DNA from: CBDFKV01 sp965249035
Lineage (GTDB): Bacteria; Pseudomonadota; Gammaproteobacteria; Arenicellales; Poriferihabitantaceae
Length of the DNA: 64,000 nucleotides
Assembly (NCBI GenBank): GCA_965249035.1
Contig: CBDFKV010000007.1
Span: forward strand, 992,001 to 1,056,000
Reading direction: 5' to 3'
The notes under the pieces were generated by a model. The model made no database searches, had not been told where the DNA came from, and was given only the letters and a program-made list of their open reading frames with translations. Positions 8,368-17,278 of the stretch are shown here, in pieces; the first letter of the stretch is position 1, and each line of letters opens with the position of its first letter. A program made the translations under genes and the position numbers.

Positions 8368-8981
8368 CCACGCCTCCTAGCCCCCCCAACCACAGCCAGG
8401 GCAAGAAACGTTTTTATCTGGTTTTACTCGCGCTTTTATTTGCTGCGCCATGGGTAGTTGCTTGGTATCTTTACTTCATCGATACCGATTGGTTTGAGAG
8501 CGTTTCGACCGGGAATTACGGTACTTTTATCACACCCATGCGCGCGGCGCCTGATACCACGTTCACCGACCTTGACGACCAGCCACACGCATTCAGCACC
8601 TATAAAGATAAATGGACGTTTATCCAGACCCTAGAGGGTGCCTGCACCGATGACTGCCAGTTAGATTTGTATAAACTCCGGCAAATACGCCTTGCCGTTG
8701 CTGAAGATCGTTATCAAATTGAACGTGTTTTAGTCGCCAACAACGTACCAGACACCGACGCATTGCGACAAACGCTCACTGAATACCCTGGTGTTAATGT
8801 GCTTGCTGGGCCTGACAGCACGCTGCAGTCACTCAACGAGTGGCTAGGTGCAGATGCCGAGGAAAGTCGCATTTTCTTAATCGACCCCCATAGTCGGCTG
8901 ATGATGCGTTACCCTAAGGACGCTGACCCGATCAAACTGCTACGGGACTTACAAATCCTGTTGAAACAGAAAATCCATTAA
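8364..8981 (+). CDS. SCO-like thioredoxin-fold oxidase assembly protein
   Basis: A 205-residue membrane-anchored protein with one N-terminal helix (about residues 20-38) and a periplasmic thioredoxin-like domain. It carries a CTDDC motif, matching the C-x-x-x-C copper/thiol site of SCO proteins. A histidine that would complete a SCO copper site is not obvious, so a thiol reductase or redox role is as likely as copper delivery. The start at 8364 overlaps the SURF1 stop (ATGA). Equivalent genes stand between SURF1 and heme A synthase in Pseudomonas cox clusters. Confidence 0.75.
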   Translation: MTTPPSPPNHSQGKKRFYLVLLALLFAAPWVVAWYLYFIDTDWFESVSTGNYGTFITPMRAAPDTTFTDLDDQPHAFSTYKDKWTFIQTLEGACTDDCQLDLYKLRQIRLAVAEDRYQIERVLVANNVPDTDALRQTLTEYPGVNVLAGPDSTLQSLNEWLGADAEESRIFLIDPHSRLMMRYPKDADPIKLLRDLQILLKQKIH

Positions 8982-9021
8982 AGCACTGCTATTAGATTGC
9001 TACTATTGACCGTATTGAACC

Positions 9022-9966
9022 ATGCCTAGCCTAACTTTGAGCACACCCTCTTTCCAGTCTGTTTGCGCCAGCTATTTCCAGCTATGCAAACCCAAAGTGG
9101 TTTCTCTGATCGCCTTTACCGCCTTGGTCGGCATTTTGCTGGCCAGCAATCAGGATACCCAATGGGGTCTGGCCTTGGTTGCATTGATCGGGATTTCCTT
9201 GGCCGCAGCCGCAGGCGCAGCAGTCAACCATTACGTCGATGCACGAATTGACGCGTTAATGTCGAGAACCAAAAACCGGCCGCTGCCGAGTGGCGCTCTC
9301 CATCCGGCTTCTGCCTTAGTATTTGCAGGCGTACTCGCGGCGATTGCAATGTATTTATTAGCGGTTTACGTCAATCTGCTCACTGCCTGGTTAACTTTTT
9401 TCTCGATGATCGGTTACGCGGTGGTTTACACCGTATTTTTAAAGCGTCGAACCCCGCACAACATCGTGCTGGGCGGTGCTGCTGGCGCCATGCCACCACT
9501 ACTCGGTTGGACTGCCATCACCGGCGCGGTCAGCACCGAAGCGATTGTCCTATTTCTGATCATCTTTATCTGGACGCCGCCCCATTTTTGGGCGCTGGCG
9601 ATCAAGCGCCGCAAAGAGTACGCCAAGGCTGACATCCCCATGCTGCCGGTTACCCACGGCGTCCACTTTACCAAGCAACAAATTCTGATCTACACCTTAA
9701 TGCTGTTCGCGATTTCACTGCTGCCTTTCGTGATTAAAATGAGCGGCATTATTTATCTCGCTGGCGCTGTGCCGATCGGCTTTGGTTTTATCTGGCACGC
9801 CTATCAACTGTATCGCGCATCCGACGACCGACTGGCCGGCCCTACTTTCGGTTATTCGATTTATTATTTATTCCTGCTGTTCTTGTTTTTATTGCTAGAT
9901 CATTACATCGGTGGCTACTTGCGCGAATCCTTGTTGCTCACCCCATGGCAATTTAAATACTTATAG
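9022..9966 (+). CDS. ctaB: Protoheme IX farnesyltransferase (heme O synthase)
   Basis: CtaB/CyoE adds a farnesyl group to heme b, giving heme O, the precursor of heme A. The 314-residue protein has about nine transmembrane helices and the UbiA-superfamily aspartate motif NHYVDARID near residues 74-82, followed by SRTKNRPLPSG. A second conserved block, TPPHFWALA, occurs near residue 190, followed by YAKADIPMLPV. It lies 40 bases after the SCO-like gene and converges with ctaA, which performs the next step. Confidence 0.97.
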   Translation: MPSLTLSTPSFQSVCASYFQLCKPKVVSLIAFTALVGILLASNQDTQWGLALVALIGISLAAAAGAAVNHYVDARIDALMSRTKNRPLPSGALHPASALVFAGVLAAIAMYLLAVYVNLLTAWLTFFSMIGYAVVYTVFLKRRTPHNIVLGGAAGAMPPLLGWTAITGAVSTEAIVLFLIIFIWTPPHFWALAIKRRKEYAKADIPMLPVTHGVHFTKQQILIYTLMLFAISLLPFVIKMSGIIYLAGAVPIGFGFIWHAYQLYRASDDRLAGPTFGYSIYYLFLLFLFLLLDHYIGGYLRESLLLTPWQFKYL

Positions 9967-10016
9967 CCATCAGAACCGACCCAAGCAAGACTTCTTGAGG
10001 TTTAAAACCTTGATCT

Positions 10017-11051
10017 TCAGCGACGAGAATCCAGGGCAAAACGTGCTGTAATAATCGCAGCAGTTAACACCAGTACCGCCACAGCTTGGTGTGAAGAGGC
10101 AAGGGAAATAGGAACCACCAGCAGCAAGGTCGCAATCCCCAGTAGATATTGCACTGTAATGACCAGTATCAATACAGTTAGAGCAGCAAGGAAGCGTACA
10201 CTCAGATAAGCGGTGAAGCCGCGCCAGACCAAACCCAGAGCCAGCATCAGGGTCACAGTTGCCAGCAGGCGATGGTTAAATTGCACCGCAGCAACATTCT
10301 CAAAGCTGTTAATCCACCATGGCGACAGTGCGCCATAATCTTCAGGAATCAGCTGGCCATGCATTAACGGGAAAGTATTGAAGGCATAACCCGCGTGAGT
10401 TCCAGCAACAAATCCACCCGCCAATATCGTCACAAATACCAGTAACGCTAGAGCCACAGAGGACCAAACCCAGTGGCGACTCGGTGGATAACGTTCTTGT
10501 AAATCAGTAAACCATAGACCCAACGCCACCCATAGCACGCTCGCATAAATAATCAAAGCCAATCCTAGATGCGCGGTCAGGCGATACTGGCTTACTTTTG
10601 GGTCATTGACCAAGCCGCTTTTAACCATATACCAGCCCAGCACCCCTTGCAGACCGCCGAGCACGAATAAGCCAACCAGCTTCCAGCGTAACGCCGCAGT
10701 CATGGGTATGCGCCATAAAAACCACAGCATGGGTAGTAAAAACAACAGGCCGATCACACGACCCAACAGACGATGAATAAATTCCAGCCAAAAAATCGAT
10801 TTAAAGCCCGCTAAATCCATTCCGGCATTGACCTTGGAAAACTGTGGGGTGGCTTGGTACAGCTCAAAAACTGCTTGCCACTGCTCCGCAGTCATAGGTG
10901 GCAACCAGCCGGTAATTGGCGCCCACTCAACCATGGATAAACCCGAACCGGTTAAGCGGGTCAAGCCCCCCACCACTACCATGCAGAAAATAACCGCGCA
11001 AATACTAAACAACCATAAAGCAATGGGCTTGTGTTCGGCAGAGGTCGACAT
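10017..11051 (-). CDS. ctaA: Heme A synthase (CtaA/COX15)
   Basis: CtaA oxidises the C8 methyl group of heme O to a formyl group, giving heme A for the oxidase. The 344-residue protein has eight hydrophobic helices and the four conserved heme-ligand histidine regions: EFIHRLLGRVIG, TAHLGLALI, FNHRLLATVT and SSHQAVAVL. Early residues VGGLTRLTGSGLSMVEW are a family signature. It is convergent with ctaB, the gene that makes its substrate. The length fits the COX15-type proteins of proteobacteria. Confidence 0.96.
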   Translation of the reverse strand: MSTSAEHKPIALWLFSICAVIFCMVVVGGLTRLTGSGLSMVEWAPITGWLPPMTAEQWQAVFELYQATPQFSKVNAGMDLAGFKSIFWLEFIHRLLGRVIGLLFLLPMLWFLWRIPMTAALRWKLVGLFVLGGLQGVLGWYMVKSGLVNDPKVSQYRLTAHLGLALIIYASVLWVALGLWFTDLQERYPPSRHWVWSSVALALLVFVTILAGGFVAGTHAGYAFNTFPLMHGQLIPEDYGALSPWWINSFENVAAVQFNHRLLATVTLMLALGLVWRGFTAYLSVRFLAALTVLILVITVQYLLGIATLLLVVPISLASSHQAVAVLVLTAAIITARFALDSRR

Positions 11052-11222
11052 AGGTCACTCAAGACTAATCAAAGGCGTGCAATAATAACCGATTTTTGCC
11101 CACTTGCCCTACCCCTTGTGGCAAGCTCAGCAGCTAAATTCCGGCCCTTATGGATAGATTGTGATCGACCTCAGTTCTCGCTAGTATTGGCACTTTGATT
11201 AACCCACCGCGAATGACCAAGT

Positions 11223-11410
11223 ATGGCTATCGCAGACCTCTTGACCATTAGAGACGAAATCCCTTATGAAAGCCTTATCAACCCAACCGAGCTGGGTGAC
11301 GACGATCAGTTCCAATTTGATTGTCATCCCGGTATCTTGCTCTAATGCCTATTGTAAAAATATAGATACCACGATATTGCCGATTTCGACGACACCTCCA
11401 GCCGATATAT
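11223..11410 (+). pseudogene. Frameshifted, truncated remnant of a YkgJ-family cysteine-cluster gene
   Basis: A 40-codon frame from ATG 11223 to TAA 11345 encodes a start typical of YkgJ-family zinc/iron-chelating proteins: IRDEIPYESLINP, then a D-D-x-F-x-F-x-C-H-P-G-I block. Removing one T from the CTTG at about 11337-11340 joins this to CSNAYCKNIDTTILP in another frame, which matches the Cys-cluster segment that should follow CHPG. The match stops after that and a stop codon comes at about 11413, well short of a full protein. The gene is therefore broken by a single-base shift and a 3' deletion. The comparison is from memory of the family. Confidence 0.6.
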
Positions 11411-11415
11411 AAATC

Positions 11416-11979
11416 ATGCAACCAGTACAACTTGATCTCAGCGATCACGCTGAGCTACGGGTCGCGATTGTCTCAGACACTCACGGCACGCTGAATCCGA
11501 ACATAAAAGATATCGTGAACGACTGCGATATTGCGCTGCACGCGGGTGATATTATGGGAGCGGCACCCCTGGATGCGCTGACGCCCAAGCTGGGCATAGT
11601 GCTCGCCGTCCTTGGCAATAATGACTACTACGCAACATGGGATCATACAGAACACGCGGTATTGCATGACATACCTGAGCAGATTCTGCTCAAATTGCCG
11701 GGCGGTCAACTAGCGATGGAACATTCTCACCGCCGCTGGAATCGCGACTACAACGTTATGCATGACGCGCTGCGACAAACCTACCCCGATACTGATCTGA
11801 TTGTTTATGGGCATACGCACCAACGCGTCATCGATGACCAAGTACGCCCTTGGGTGGTGAACCCAGGCGCTGCTGGACAGGAGCGGGTTGAGGGTGGCCC
11901 CTCTTGCTTAGTTCTGGTCGCGAATAGAGAAAAGTGGGCATTTGAAGAACATGTATTCAAACTCAGTTCGCTTACCTAG
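11416..11979 (+). CDS. YfcE/MJ0936-type metallophosphoesterase
   Basis: A 187-residue calcineurin-like phosphoesterase that probably hydrolyses phosphodiesters with two bound metal ions. All family metal motifs are present in order: SDTHG near residue 20, HAGDI near 42, GNND near 67, a His-bearing EHSH near 102, and GHTH near 134, followed by NPGAAG. The N-terminus carries about fifteen extra residues compared with the core domain. It lies just upstream of an insertion sequence whose left end is five bases after this stop codon, so the C-terminus (FKLSSLT) may be intact but the downstream context was changed. Confidence 0.88.
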   Translation: MQPVQLDLSDHAELRVAIVSDTHGTLNPNIKDIVNDCDIALHAGDIMGAAPLDALTPKLGIVLAVLGNNDYYATWDHTEHAVLHDIPEQILLKLPGGQLAMEHSHRRWNRDYNVMHDALRQTYPDTDLIVYGHTHQRVIDDQVRPWVVNPGAAGQERVEGGPSCLVLVANREKWAFEEHVFKLSSLT

Positions 11980-12055
11980 GCAATTGTAATCCCCCCGAAA
12001 ATTAGTAGGAGTGGCAAGTAGAGAATTCTCATAAACTTAGCGAGAGGGATTTTCT

Positions 12056-12322
12056 ATGAAAAAGTCACGATATAGCGATAGCCAGATCATTGCGATCTTG
12101 AAACAGAACGAGTCAGGGCTCAGCGTGCCAGATCTTTGCCGTGAACATGGCATGAGCCAAGCAAGTTTTTACAAATGGCGGAGCAAATACGGCGGTATGG
12201 ATGCCTCACTGATGAGGCGGATGAAGGAGCTTGAGGACGAAAACCGCCGCTTAAAGAAAATGTATGCGGAAGAGAAGCTTAAGTCCGAGATTGCACGCGA
12301 GGCCATCGAAAAAAAGTGGTGA
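12056..12322 (+). CDS. IS3-family transposase OrfA
   Basis: An 88-residue DNA-binding subunit with a helix-turn-helix (residues 8-45: SDSQIIAILKQNE, then DLCREHGMSQASFYKWRSKY) and a C-terminal leucine-zipper-like coiled coil (ELEDENRRLKKMYAEEKLK). It recognises the element's ends. A canonical A-AAA-AAG slippery heptamer lies at 12310-12316, seven bases before the stop, so a -1 frameshift would yield the fused OrfAB transposase. A GAGAGGGA sequence before the ATG serves as the ribosome site. Confidence 0.95.
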   Translation: MKKSRYSDSQIIAILKQNESGLSVPDLCREHGMSQASFYKWRSKYGGMDASLMRRMKELEDENRRLKKMYAEEKLKSEIAREAIEKKW

Positions 12323-13140
12323 CGCCGTCTCGACGCAAAGAGATGGCGATCAAGGCCAGAGATCGATTTCCCGCGAGCATACGCTTGGTGTGTAGCGTAT
12401 TTTCTATCAGCGAGACCTGTTATCGCTATCAGGCCAAATTGTCATCGGAGAACGCGCAAATAGCTGATTGGCTGCTGAGGCTAACGACGACTAACAAACG
12501 CTGGGGATTTGGGCTGTGTTTTCTGTATCTACGCAATATCAAAGGCTATGGTTGGAATCATAAGCGCGTGTATCGGATTTATCGAGAGCTAGAGCTGAAC
12601 CTTAGAATCAAGCCTAGGCGTCGCATCAAACGAGATAAGCCTGAAGCACTGAGCGTACCGATGCAAATCAATCAGGTATGGTCGATGGATTTTATGAGTG
12701 ATTCACTGGCTGATAGCCGCACGCTACGGACTTTGAATGTGATTGATGACTACAATCGAGAATGTTTGACGATCGATGCTGATCTATCATTACCTAGCGG
12801 TCGCGTGATTCGTGCGCTGGAACAGGTCATTGAGTGGCGCGGTAAGCCGAGTGCCATTCGCTGCGACAACGGCCCTGAATACATAAGTCATCAACTGATT
12901 GACTGGGCAAATAAGCATCAGATCACTTTGCTCTACATTCAACCAGGCAAGCCGACACAGAATGCCTATATTGAACGATTTAACCGTACTGCTCGTCACG
13001 AGTGGCTAGACTTGCACCTGTTTGACTCCGTTGAGCAAGCACAATGGTTGGCTACAAAGTGGATGTGGCAGTACAATAACGAAAGGCCGCATACAGCAAT
13101 TGGTGGTATACCGCCAAGATATTTGCTGAAAGCTGCTTAA
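12316..13140 (+). CDS. IS3-family transposase OrfB (DDE integrase core)
   Basis: A 274-residue catalytic subunit, overlapping orfA by seven bases in the -1 frame. The DDE catalytic residues are visible: Asp in WSMDFMSD, Asp in CDNGPEY, and Glu in YIERFN, seven residues after the T-Q-N-A segment. LRTLNVIDDYNREC and RVIRALEQVIEWRG are typical of the IS407-like group. It is expressed mainly as OrfAB by frameshifting at 12310-12316. No internal stop is seen, so the element may still be able to move. Confidence 0.95.
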   Translation: MVTPSRRKEMAIKARDRFPASIRLVCSVFSISETCYRYQAKLSSENAQIADWLLRLTTTNKRWGFGLCFLYLRNIKGYGWNHKRVYRIYRELELNLRIKPRRRIKRDKPEALSVPMQINQVWSMDFMSDSLADSRTLRTLNVIDDYNRECLTIDADLSLPSGRVIRALEQVIEWRGKPSAIRCDNGPEYISHQLIDWANKHQITLLYIQPGKPTQNAYIERFNRTARHEWLDLHLFDSVEQAQWLATKWMWQYNNERPHTAIGGIPPRYLLKAA

Positions 13141-13300
13141 AAGGCTCTACTTGAAACTTCCATTAAAAATGGGGGGATTACACAACCATAGCATTAACCT
13201 CAGCAGTTAAGACCATAACCTTGCACGCACTACCTTAACGCTTTAGACTGCGTGGCAAGTTGACACCACTAAATTTCCAGAGAAGCCTCCTAAGGACACC

Positions 13301-14296
13301 ATGTATCGCCGCTATTTTGGCTTAAACCAAAGCCCCTTTAATATTGCCCCAGATGCGCGCTTTTTATTCCTGAGCGACAGTCACCGCGAAGCGATCGCGC
13401 ACTTGGTTTACGCGCTGGAAGAAAAAGGTGGGTTTGCACAATTAACCGGCGAGGTGGGCTTGGGCAAAACCACGATCACCCGCTATGTGTTGTCAAAAAT
13501 CCCACAATCGATTGACGTTGCCCTAATTTTAAACCCGCGGGTAGACGAAACCGATTTGCTCCGGACCTTATGTGATGAGCTGCATATCAAGCGGCCCAAG
13601 AAAGACAACAATGCAACACTGACCAAACTCATTTTTGAGCATCTATTAAAAACCCATGAAAAGGGTCGGCAGACTATTTTGTTGATTGACGAAGCGCAAA
13701 ATTTGCCCATCGACACGCTTGAGCAAATCCGACTGTTAACCAACCTGGAAACCTCCGAACAAAAGCTGCTGCGCATCATCTTAATCGGCCAACCTGAATT
13801 AGCGCGCAAATTGGAGTCGCCAGTGCTTCGTCAATTAGCGCAACGCATTACCGGTCGTTATCGTCTTGAAGCGTTGAATCACAATGAAACTGAGGCTTAT
13901 ATCCAACACCGGCTGAAAATTGCAGGCACAACACGCCAGCTGTTCTCACGCTCGGCGTTGAATTTGATCTACAAGCTCACCAAGGGCACACCACGTCTGA
14001 TTAACCTGCTGTGCGACCGTGCGCTGATGGGCGCTTATAGCCAGGGCTTACCGCAAGTCACCCGGCAAATAGTCCGAAAAGCATCTAAAGAAAGCTTGCC
14101 CGTTTCCAAAGCTGATCGCGGTGAAGTGTTTCAATGGTTGCGCAACGCTGCTTTGATGCTGGCAATCGGCGTTTTAGGATGGTGGTTGTATAAAAACTAT
14201 GGTGAGCAGTGGCTACAAGACCGCGTTACCAAAAACAACGAGCCACTAAAAACCAGCCAAATGGTCAAAACATCAGGTACTGAGACAAATACCTAG
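13301..14296 (+). CDS. ExeA/MshM-like AAA ATPase with C-terminal membrane helix
   Basis: A 331-residue P-loop ATPase that starts with the family signature YFGLNQSPFNIAPD and carries Walker A GEVGLGKTT near residue 50 and Walker B LLIDEAQNL near 127. A transmembrane helix follows near residue 285 (ALMLAIGVLGWWLY). ExeA/GspA proteins energise insertion of type II secretion or pilus secretins and usually have a periplasmic peptidoglycan-binding domain; here only about 30 residues follow the helix. No secretin or secretion gene is nearby, so its partner is unknown. It sits 120 bases after the insertion sequence. Confidence 0.85.
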   Translation: MYRRYFGLNQSPFNIAPDARFLFLSDSHREAIAHLVYALEEKGGFAQLTGEVGLGKTTITRYVLSKIPQSIDVALILNPRVDETDLLRTLCDELHIKRPKKDNNATLTKLIFEHLLKTHEKGRQTILLIDEAQNLPIDTLEQIRLLTNLETSEQKLLRIILIGQPELARKLESPVLRQLAQRITGRYRLEALNHNETEAYIQHRLKIAGTTRQLFSRSALNLIYKLTKGTPRLINLLCDRALMGAYSQGLPQVTRQIVRKASKESLPVSKADRGEVFQWLRNAALMLAIGVLGWWLYKNYGEQWLQDRVTKNNEPLKTSQMVKTSGTETNT

Positions 14297-14410
14297 CGAC
14301 AAATTCACTTAACCCAAAGACGCGAGTTTTAGGCCTGCCGGCTCTTCACCCGAGTATTCAGTTGACAGCCGTATTCAACAAAACCAGTTCGATATTCTAA
14401 ACGTCCAGCT

Positions 14411-14436
14411 ATGCGTGACTTAAATCAATCACGCAT
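14411..14436. repeat. Perfect 8-bp inverted repeat between ExeA-like and ypfJ genes
   Basis: ATGCGTGA and TCACGCAT flank a ten-base loop. There is no T-run after it on either strand, so it is not a standard intrinsic terminator. It lies between two convergent genes and could act as an mRNA 3' end structure for either. Confidence 0.4.
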
Positions 14437-14451
14437 AATGATAGCGATACC

Positions 14452-15279
14452 TTAGCCGTTAAACGTATTGCACGCGTTCATATCGCCTGACTTCAAGCCT
14501 TCCATGAACCACTCGGCTCGTTGCTCACCACTACCATGGGTAAAGCTATCGGGGATCACATAGCCCTGAGTTTTCTTCTGGATGGCGTCATCGCCGATTG
14601 CTGCTGCGGCGCGTACGGCCTCTTCGATATCACCTTGTTCCAACGTACCAAAAGTTTTGTGGGTATTGTGCGACCACACGCCTGCCAAGCAATCCGCTTG
14701 TAACTCAAACATAACCGACAATTCATTCGCTTCGCTTTTACCGGAACGCGCCTTTAGGCGGTTGATTTGATCGGATAGCCCCAATAAGGTTTGCACGTGA
14801 TGGCCAATTTCATGCGATACCACGTAGGCTTGGGCAAAATCGCCTTTGGCGCCAAACTTGCGTTGCAGCTCATCGTAAAAGCTGAAATCGATATACACCT
14901 TTTGGTCGCCAGGGCAATAAAATGGTCCCATTGCCGCTTGCGCATAACCACAGGCTGAGGGTGTCGAGCCTGAAAACAATACCATTTGTGGTTGCTGGTA
15001 GCGACGTCCGCTTTTCTCGAACAACTCTGTCCAGACCGTTTCCGTTTCAGCCAACACTTGCGATACAAATGCTTTCTTGTCGTCATCGATGGGCGAGCTT
15101 TCGACCGGCACTTGTTTACCGCCACCACCTAAATTCAAAAACGTCATAGGGTTGAAGCCAAAAAATAGCGCCAATAGCAGGATGACGATCGTCCCGATGC
15201 CGCCGCCCATTGCGCTGCGACGCATGCGAGTGCCTCTTCGGTCATCAATATTGCGGCTTCGTCTGTCTGTTCTTTTCAT
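14452..15279 (-). CDS. ypfJ: YpfJ-type neutral zinc metallopeptidase
   Basis: A 275-residue membrane-anchored putative zinc protease (KPN_02809/YpfJ family). It has a basic N-terminus rich in Arg (DRRSRNIDDRRGTRMRR), one transmembrane helix at about residues 25-45, and a periplasmic domain with the catalytic HEIGHHVQ motif near residue 155. Downstream conserved parts include LQADCLAGVW and SFTHGSGEQRAEWF. I chose ATG 15279 because an AAGGAAG ribosome site lies just before it; a longer frame adds 16 unlikely residues. Substrates are unknown. It ends near a hairpin shared with the ExeA-like gene. Confidence 0.88.
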   Translation of the reverse strand: MKRTDRRSRNIDDRRGTRMRRSAMGGGIGTIVILLLALFFGFNPMTFLNLGGGGKQVPVESSPIDDDKKAFVSQVLAETETVWTELFEKSGRRYQQPQMVLFSGSTPSACGYAQAAMGPFYCPGDQKVYIDFSFYDELQRKFGAKGDFAQAYVVSHEIGHHVQTLLGLSDQINRLKARSGKSEANELSVMFELQADCLAGVWSHNTHKTFGTLEQGDIEEAVRAAAAIGDDAIQKKTQGYVIPDSFTHGSGEQRAEWFMEGLKSGDMNACNTFNG

Positions 15280-15428
15280 CGAAAACTTCCTTAAATTTCT
15301 ATTTGATAACACTTTAATAGCAAACAAACCGTCTGCTAAAGGCTATAGCTCAATCGTTAAGATGGGTTGAGATTAAACCGATTTAAAGCATAAATCGCAA
15401 ATAATTTTTTCGCGCTTGACGATAAGCG

Positions 15429-16514
15429 ATGAGTACACCAAGATCACCGCTCTTTGCCAGATATCTAGCTGATTCAATGACCATAGAAAAAAACTGCTTT
15501 GCCAGCGATAATTACGCCGGAATTGCACCCCAAGCGTTTGAAGCATTGACACGCGCCAACCAAGGGTTTGACCGCGCTTACGGTGAAGATGCCTGGACCA
15601 AAGAAGCGTCTGATTTGATCCGCAATATTTTTGAAACCGATTGCGAAGTCTTTTTTGCCTTCAACGGTACCGCATCGAACGGCCTTGCGTTAGCCTCCAT
15701 GTGTCAGTCCTACCACAGCGTCATTAGTCACCGCCTGGCCCACATCGAAACGGACGAATGTGGTGGCCCGGAGTTTTTTTCGAACGGCACCAAACTATTG
15801 ACCGTCGAAGGTGCTGACGGCAAGGTAAGCCCTGACCAGCTGCACGCCATTATTACCAAGCGCAGTGATATCCACTTCCCCAAGCCTCGGGTATTATCGC
15901 TCACCCAAGCCACTGAAGTAGGCACGGTTTATCAGGCAGATGAAATTGCCGCACTTAAAGAGATCACGCAAACACATCAGATGAAGATCCATATGGACGG
16001 TGCACGGTTTGCGAATGCAGTGGCGTCTTTAAATGTCAGCCCTAAAGAAATCACCTGGCAAGCAGGTGTGGACGTACTGTGCTTCGGCGGCACCAAAATG
16101 GGCTTACCGGTGGGTGAGGCAATCGTGTTTTTTAACAGCAAACACGCTGAAGACTTTGCCTATCGCTGCAAACAGGCTGGGCAATTAGCATCAAAAATGC
16201 GCTATATCGCTGCCCCTTGGGTTGGCATGCTCAAAGATGATGTTTGGCTCGATCACGCCCGCCACGCTAATCAGTGTGCACAACAACTGGCTGCGGGCTT
16301 ATCTCGCATTGACGGCATTGAAATGATGTCCCCGGTCGAGGCAAACGGTGTTTTTGCCCAGCTGCCCACCACCCTCGCGCAATATTTACGCGATCAAGGC
16401 TGGCGTTTTTATGACTTTATTGGTGAGGGTGGCGCACGCTTTATGTGTTCCTGGCAAACTCGATCATCAGATATCGAAGCGCTGCTTAATGACGCTAATA
16501 AAGCGCCTAGCTAG
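15429..16514 (+). CDS. Low-specificity L-threonine aldolase (beta-eliminating lyase family)
   Basis: A 361-residue PLP enzyme that splits L-threonine or allo-threonine to glycine and acetaldehyde. The N-terminal FASDNYAG block, the ISHRLAHIETDECGG stretch near residue 100 that stacks on PLP, HMDGARFANA near 190, and FGGTKMGLP near 218 with the PLP-binding Lys mark the family. An internal ATG at 15477 would shorten the N-terminus by 16 residues and also fits; neither start has a strong ribosome site. It stands alone, convergent with the gene at 16526. Confidence 0.88.
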   Translation: MSTPRSPLFARYLADSMTIEKNCFASDNYAGIAPQAFEALTRANQGFDRAYGEDAWTKEASDLIRNIFETDCEVFFAFNGTASNGLALASMCQSYHSVISHRLAHIETDECGGPEFFSNGTKLLTVEGADGKVSPDQLHAIITKRSDIHFPKPRVLSLTQATEVGTVYQADEIAALKEITQTHQMKIHMDGARFANAVASLNVSPKEITWQAGVDVLCFGGTKMGLPVGEAIVFFNSKHAEDFAYRCKQAGQLASKMRYIAAPWVGMLKDDVWLDHARHANQCAQQLAAGLSRIDGIEMMSPVEANGVFAQLPTTLAQYLRDQGWRFYDFIGEGGARFMCSWQTRSSDIEALLNDANKAPS

Positions 16515-16525
16515 AGACATCGACT

Positions 16526-17278
16526 TTAGCCCAGCGGTAACTCGGTTTGCTGATACCCGGCGGGAACTTTAAACAGATCGGGGGTAACGGCACCTGAGCT
16601 AATCCGAGAAACACGTGCTGTGGTTTGATCCTTAAGCGATTTCATGTCCAGTGGAATGCCGCCAATTTCTGACTTTGGCAGGGTCGGTATCGCCAAGCCA
16701 AGCTGCGATATAACTGACCCCGCACGACTCACCAAATTGTGACTAAAGCGCATAAAGCCGTTTAAGGTCTCAGCGTCTTGCTGTGAAATCGGTAATTGTT
16801 TGGCGATACACAGCTCGGTTTGAACTTCCTCATTCTGGTAAGCATGCACTACTTCACAGTCTGTGCCTGCAATTTGTTCTATCGTACCGAGGTGACGATA
16901 GCTGACTTCTTCTTTCTTGCCCAACTCGTTATCTAAACCGAAAGTTTTCATCAAGTCCCCCAGCACCCCACCTTGCGAGCGGGCCAACTCAGCGGCAGAT
17001 TCTAGCAATTGCACCAGTTCACCAATACGTTTTTGATCAATGCGCATATACGATTGATCGGCATGATTTATCACCAGTAGCTCGCTTTTAGCGGTATCAA
17101 ATAATATGTCGTCTCCGCCCACGCGCTGGTCCACAATCCGAACCTTGTCCGCTTGCACATACATGGCGTAATTCATGGCGATTCCATTTTGCACCACGTC
17201 GGTGTCAATCCGGGCATCGGCCATCGCATTATTAGCTAGCAATAGTGCTAAAAACCAGCTCATCCATATTTTTATCAT
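16526..17278 (-). CDS. Secreted hypothetical protein
   Basis: A 250-residue protein with an N-terminal signal peptide (IWMSWFLALLLANNAMA, likely cleaved after ADA or AMA near residue 20). The mature part begins with an alternating beta-like pattern and has two cysteines, in AGTDCEVVH and QTELCIAK, that could form a disulfide. The middle resembles the periplasmic proteins grouped under DUF4412-like families (reading a value such as MRIDQKRI and LGTIEQIAGTDC), but I cannot assign it firmly. Start 17278 gives the best signal peptide. It is divergent from the FadL-type porin gene. Confidence 0.6.
   Translation of the reverse strand: MIKIWMSWFLALLLANNAMADARIDTDVVQNGIAMNYAMYVQADKVRIVDQRVGGDDILFDTAKSELLVINHADQSYMRIDQKRIGELVQLLESAAELARSQGGVLGDLMKTFGLDNELGKKEEVSYRHLGTIEQIAGTDCEVVHAYQNEEVQTELCIAKQLPISQQDAETLNGFMRFSHNLVSRAGSVISQLGLAIPTLPKSEIGGIPLDMKSLKDQTTARVSRISSGAVTPDLFKVPAGYQQTELPLG

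Larger units (their letters stand above)
11985..13182 (+). mobile_element. IS3-family insertion sequence (IS407-like group), apparently complete
   Basis: An element of about 1.2 kb holds overlapping orfA and orfB and is bounded by inverted repeats. The left end reads TGTAATCCCCCC at 11985-11996 and the right end GGGGGGATTACA at 13171-13182, a perfect 12-base match with weaker pairing inside, including CAAGTAGAG about 30 bases in from the left tip and its complement near the right. The ends are the TG...CA type of the IS3 family. Flanks are CAAT (left) and CAAC (right), so a four-base target duplication is imperfect by one base; a three-base CAA duplication is possible if the element begins one base earlier. 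Both reading frames are intact. Confidence 0.9.
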
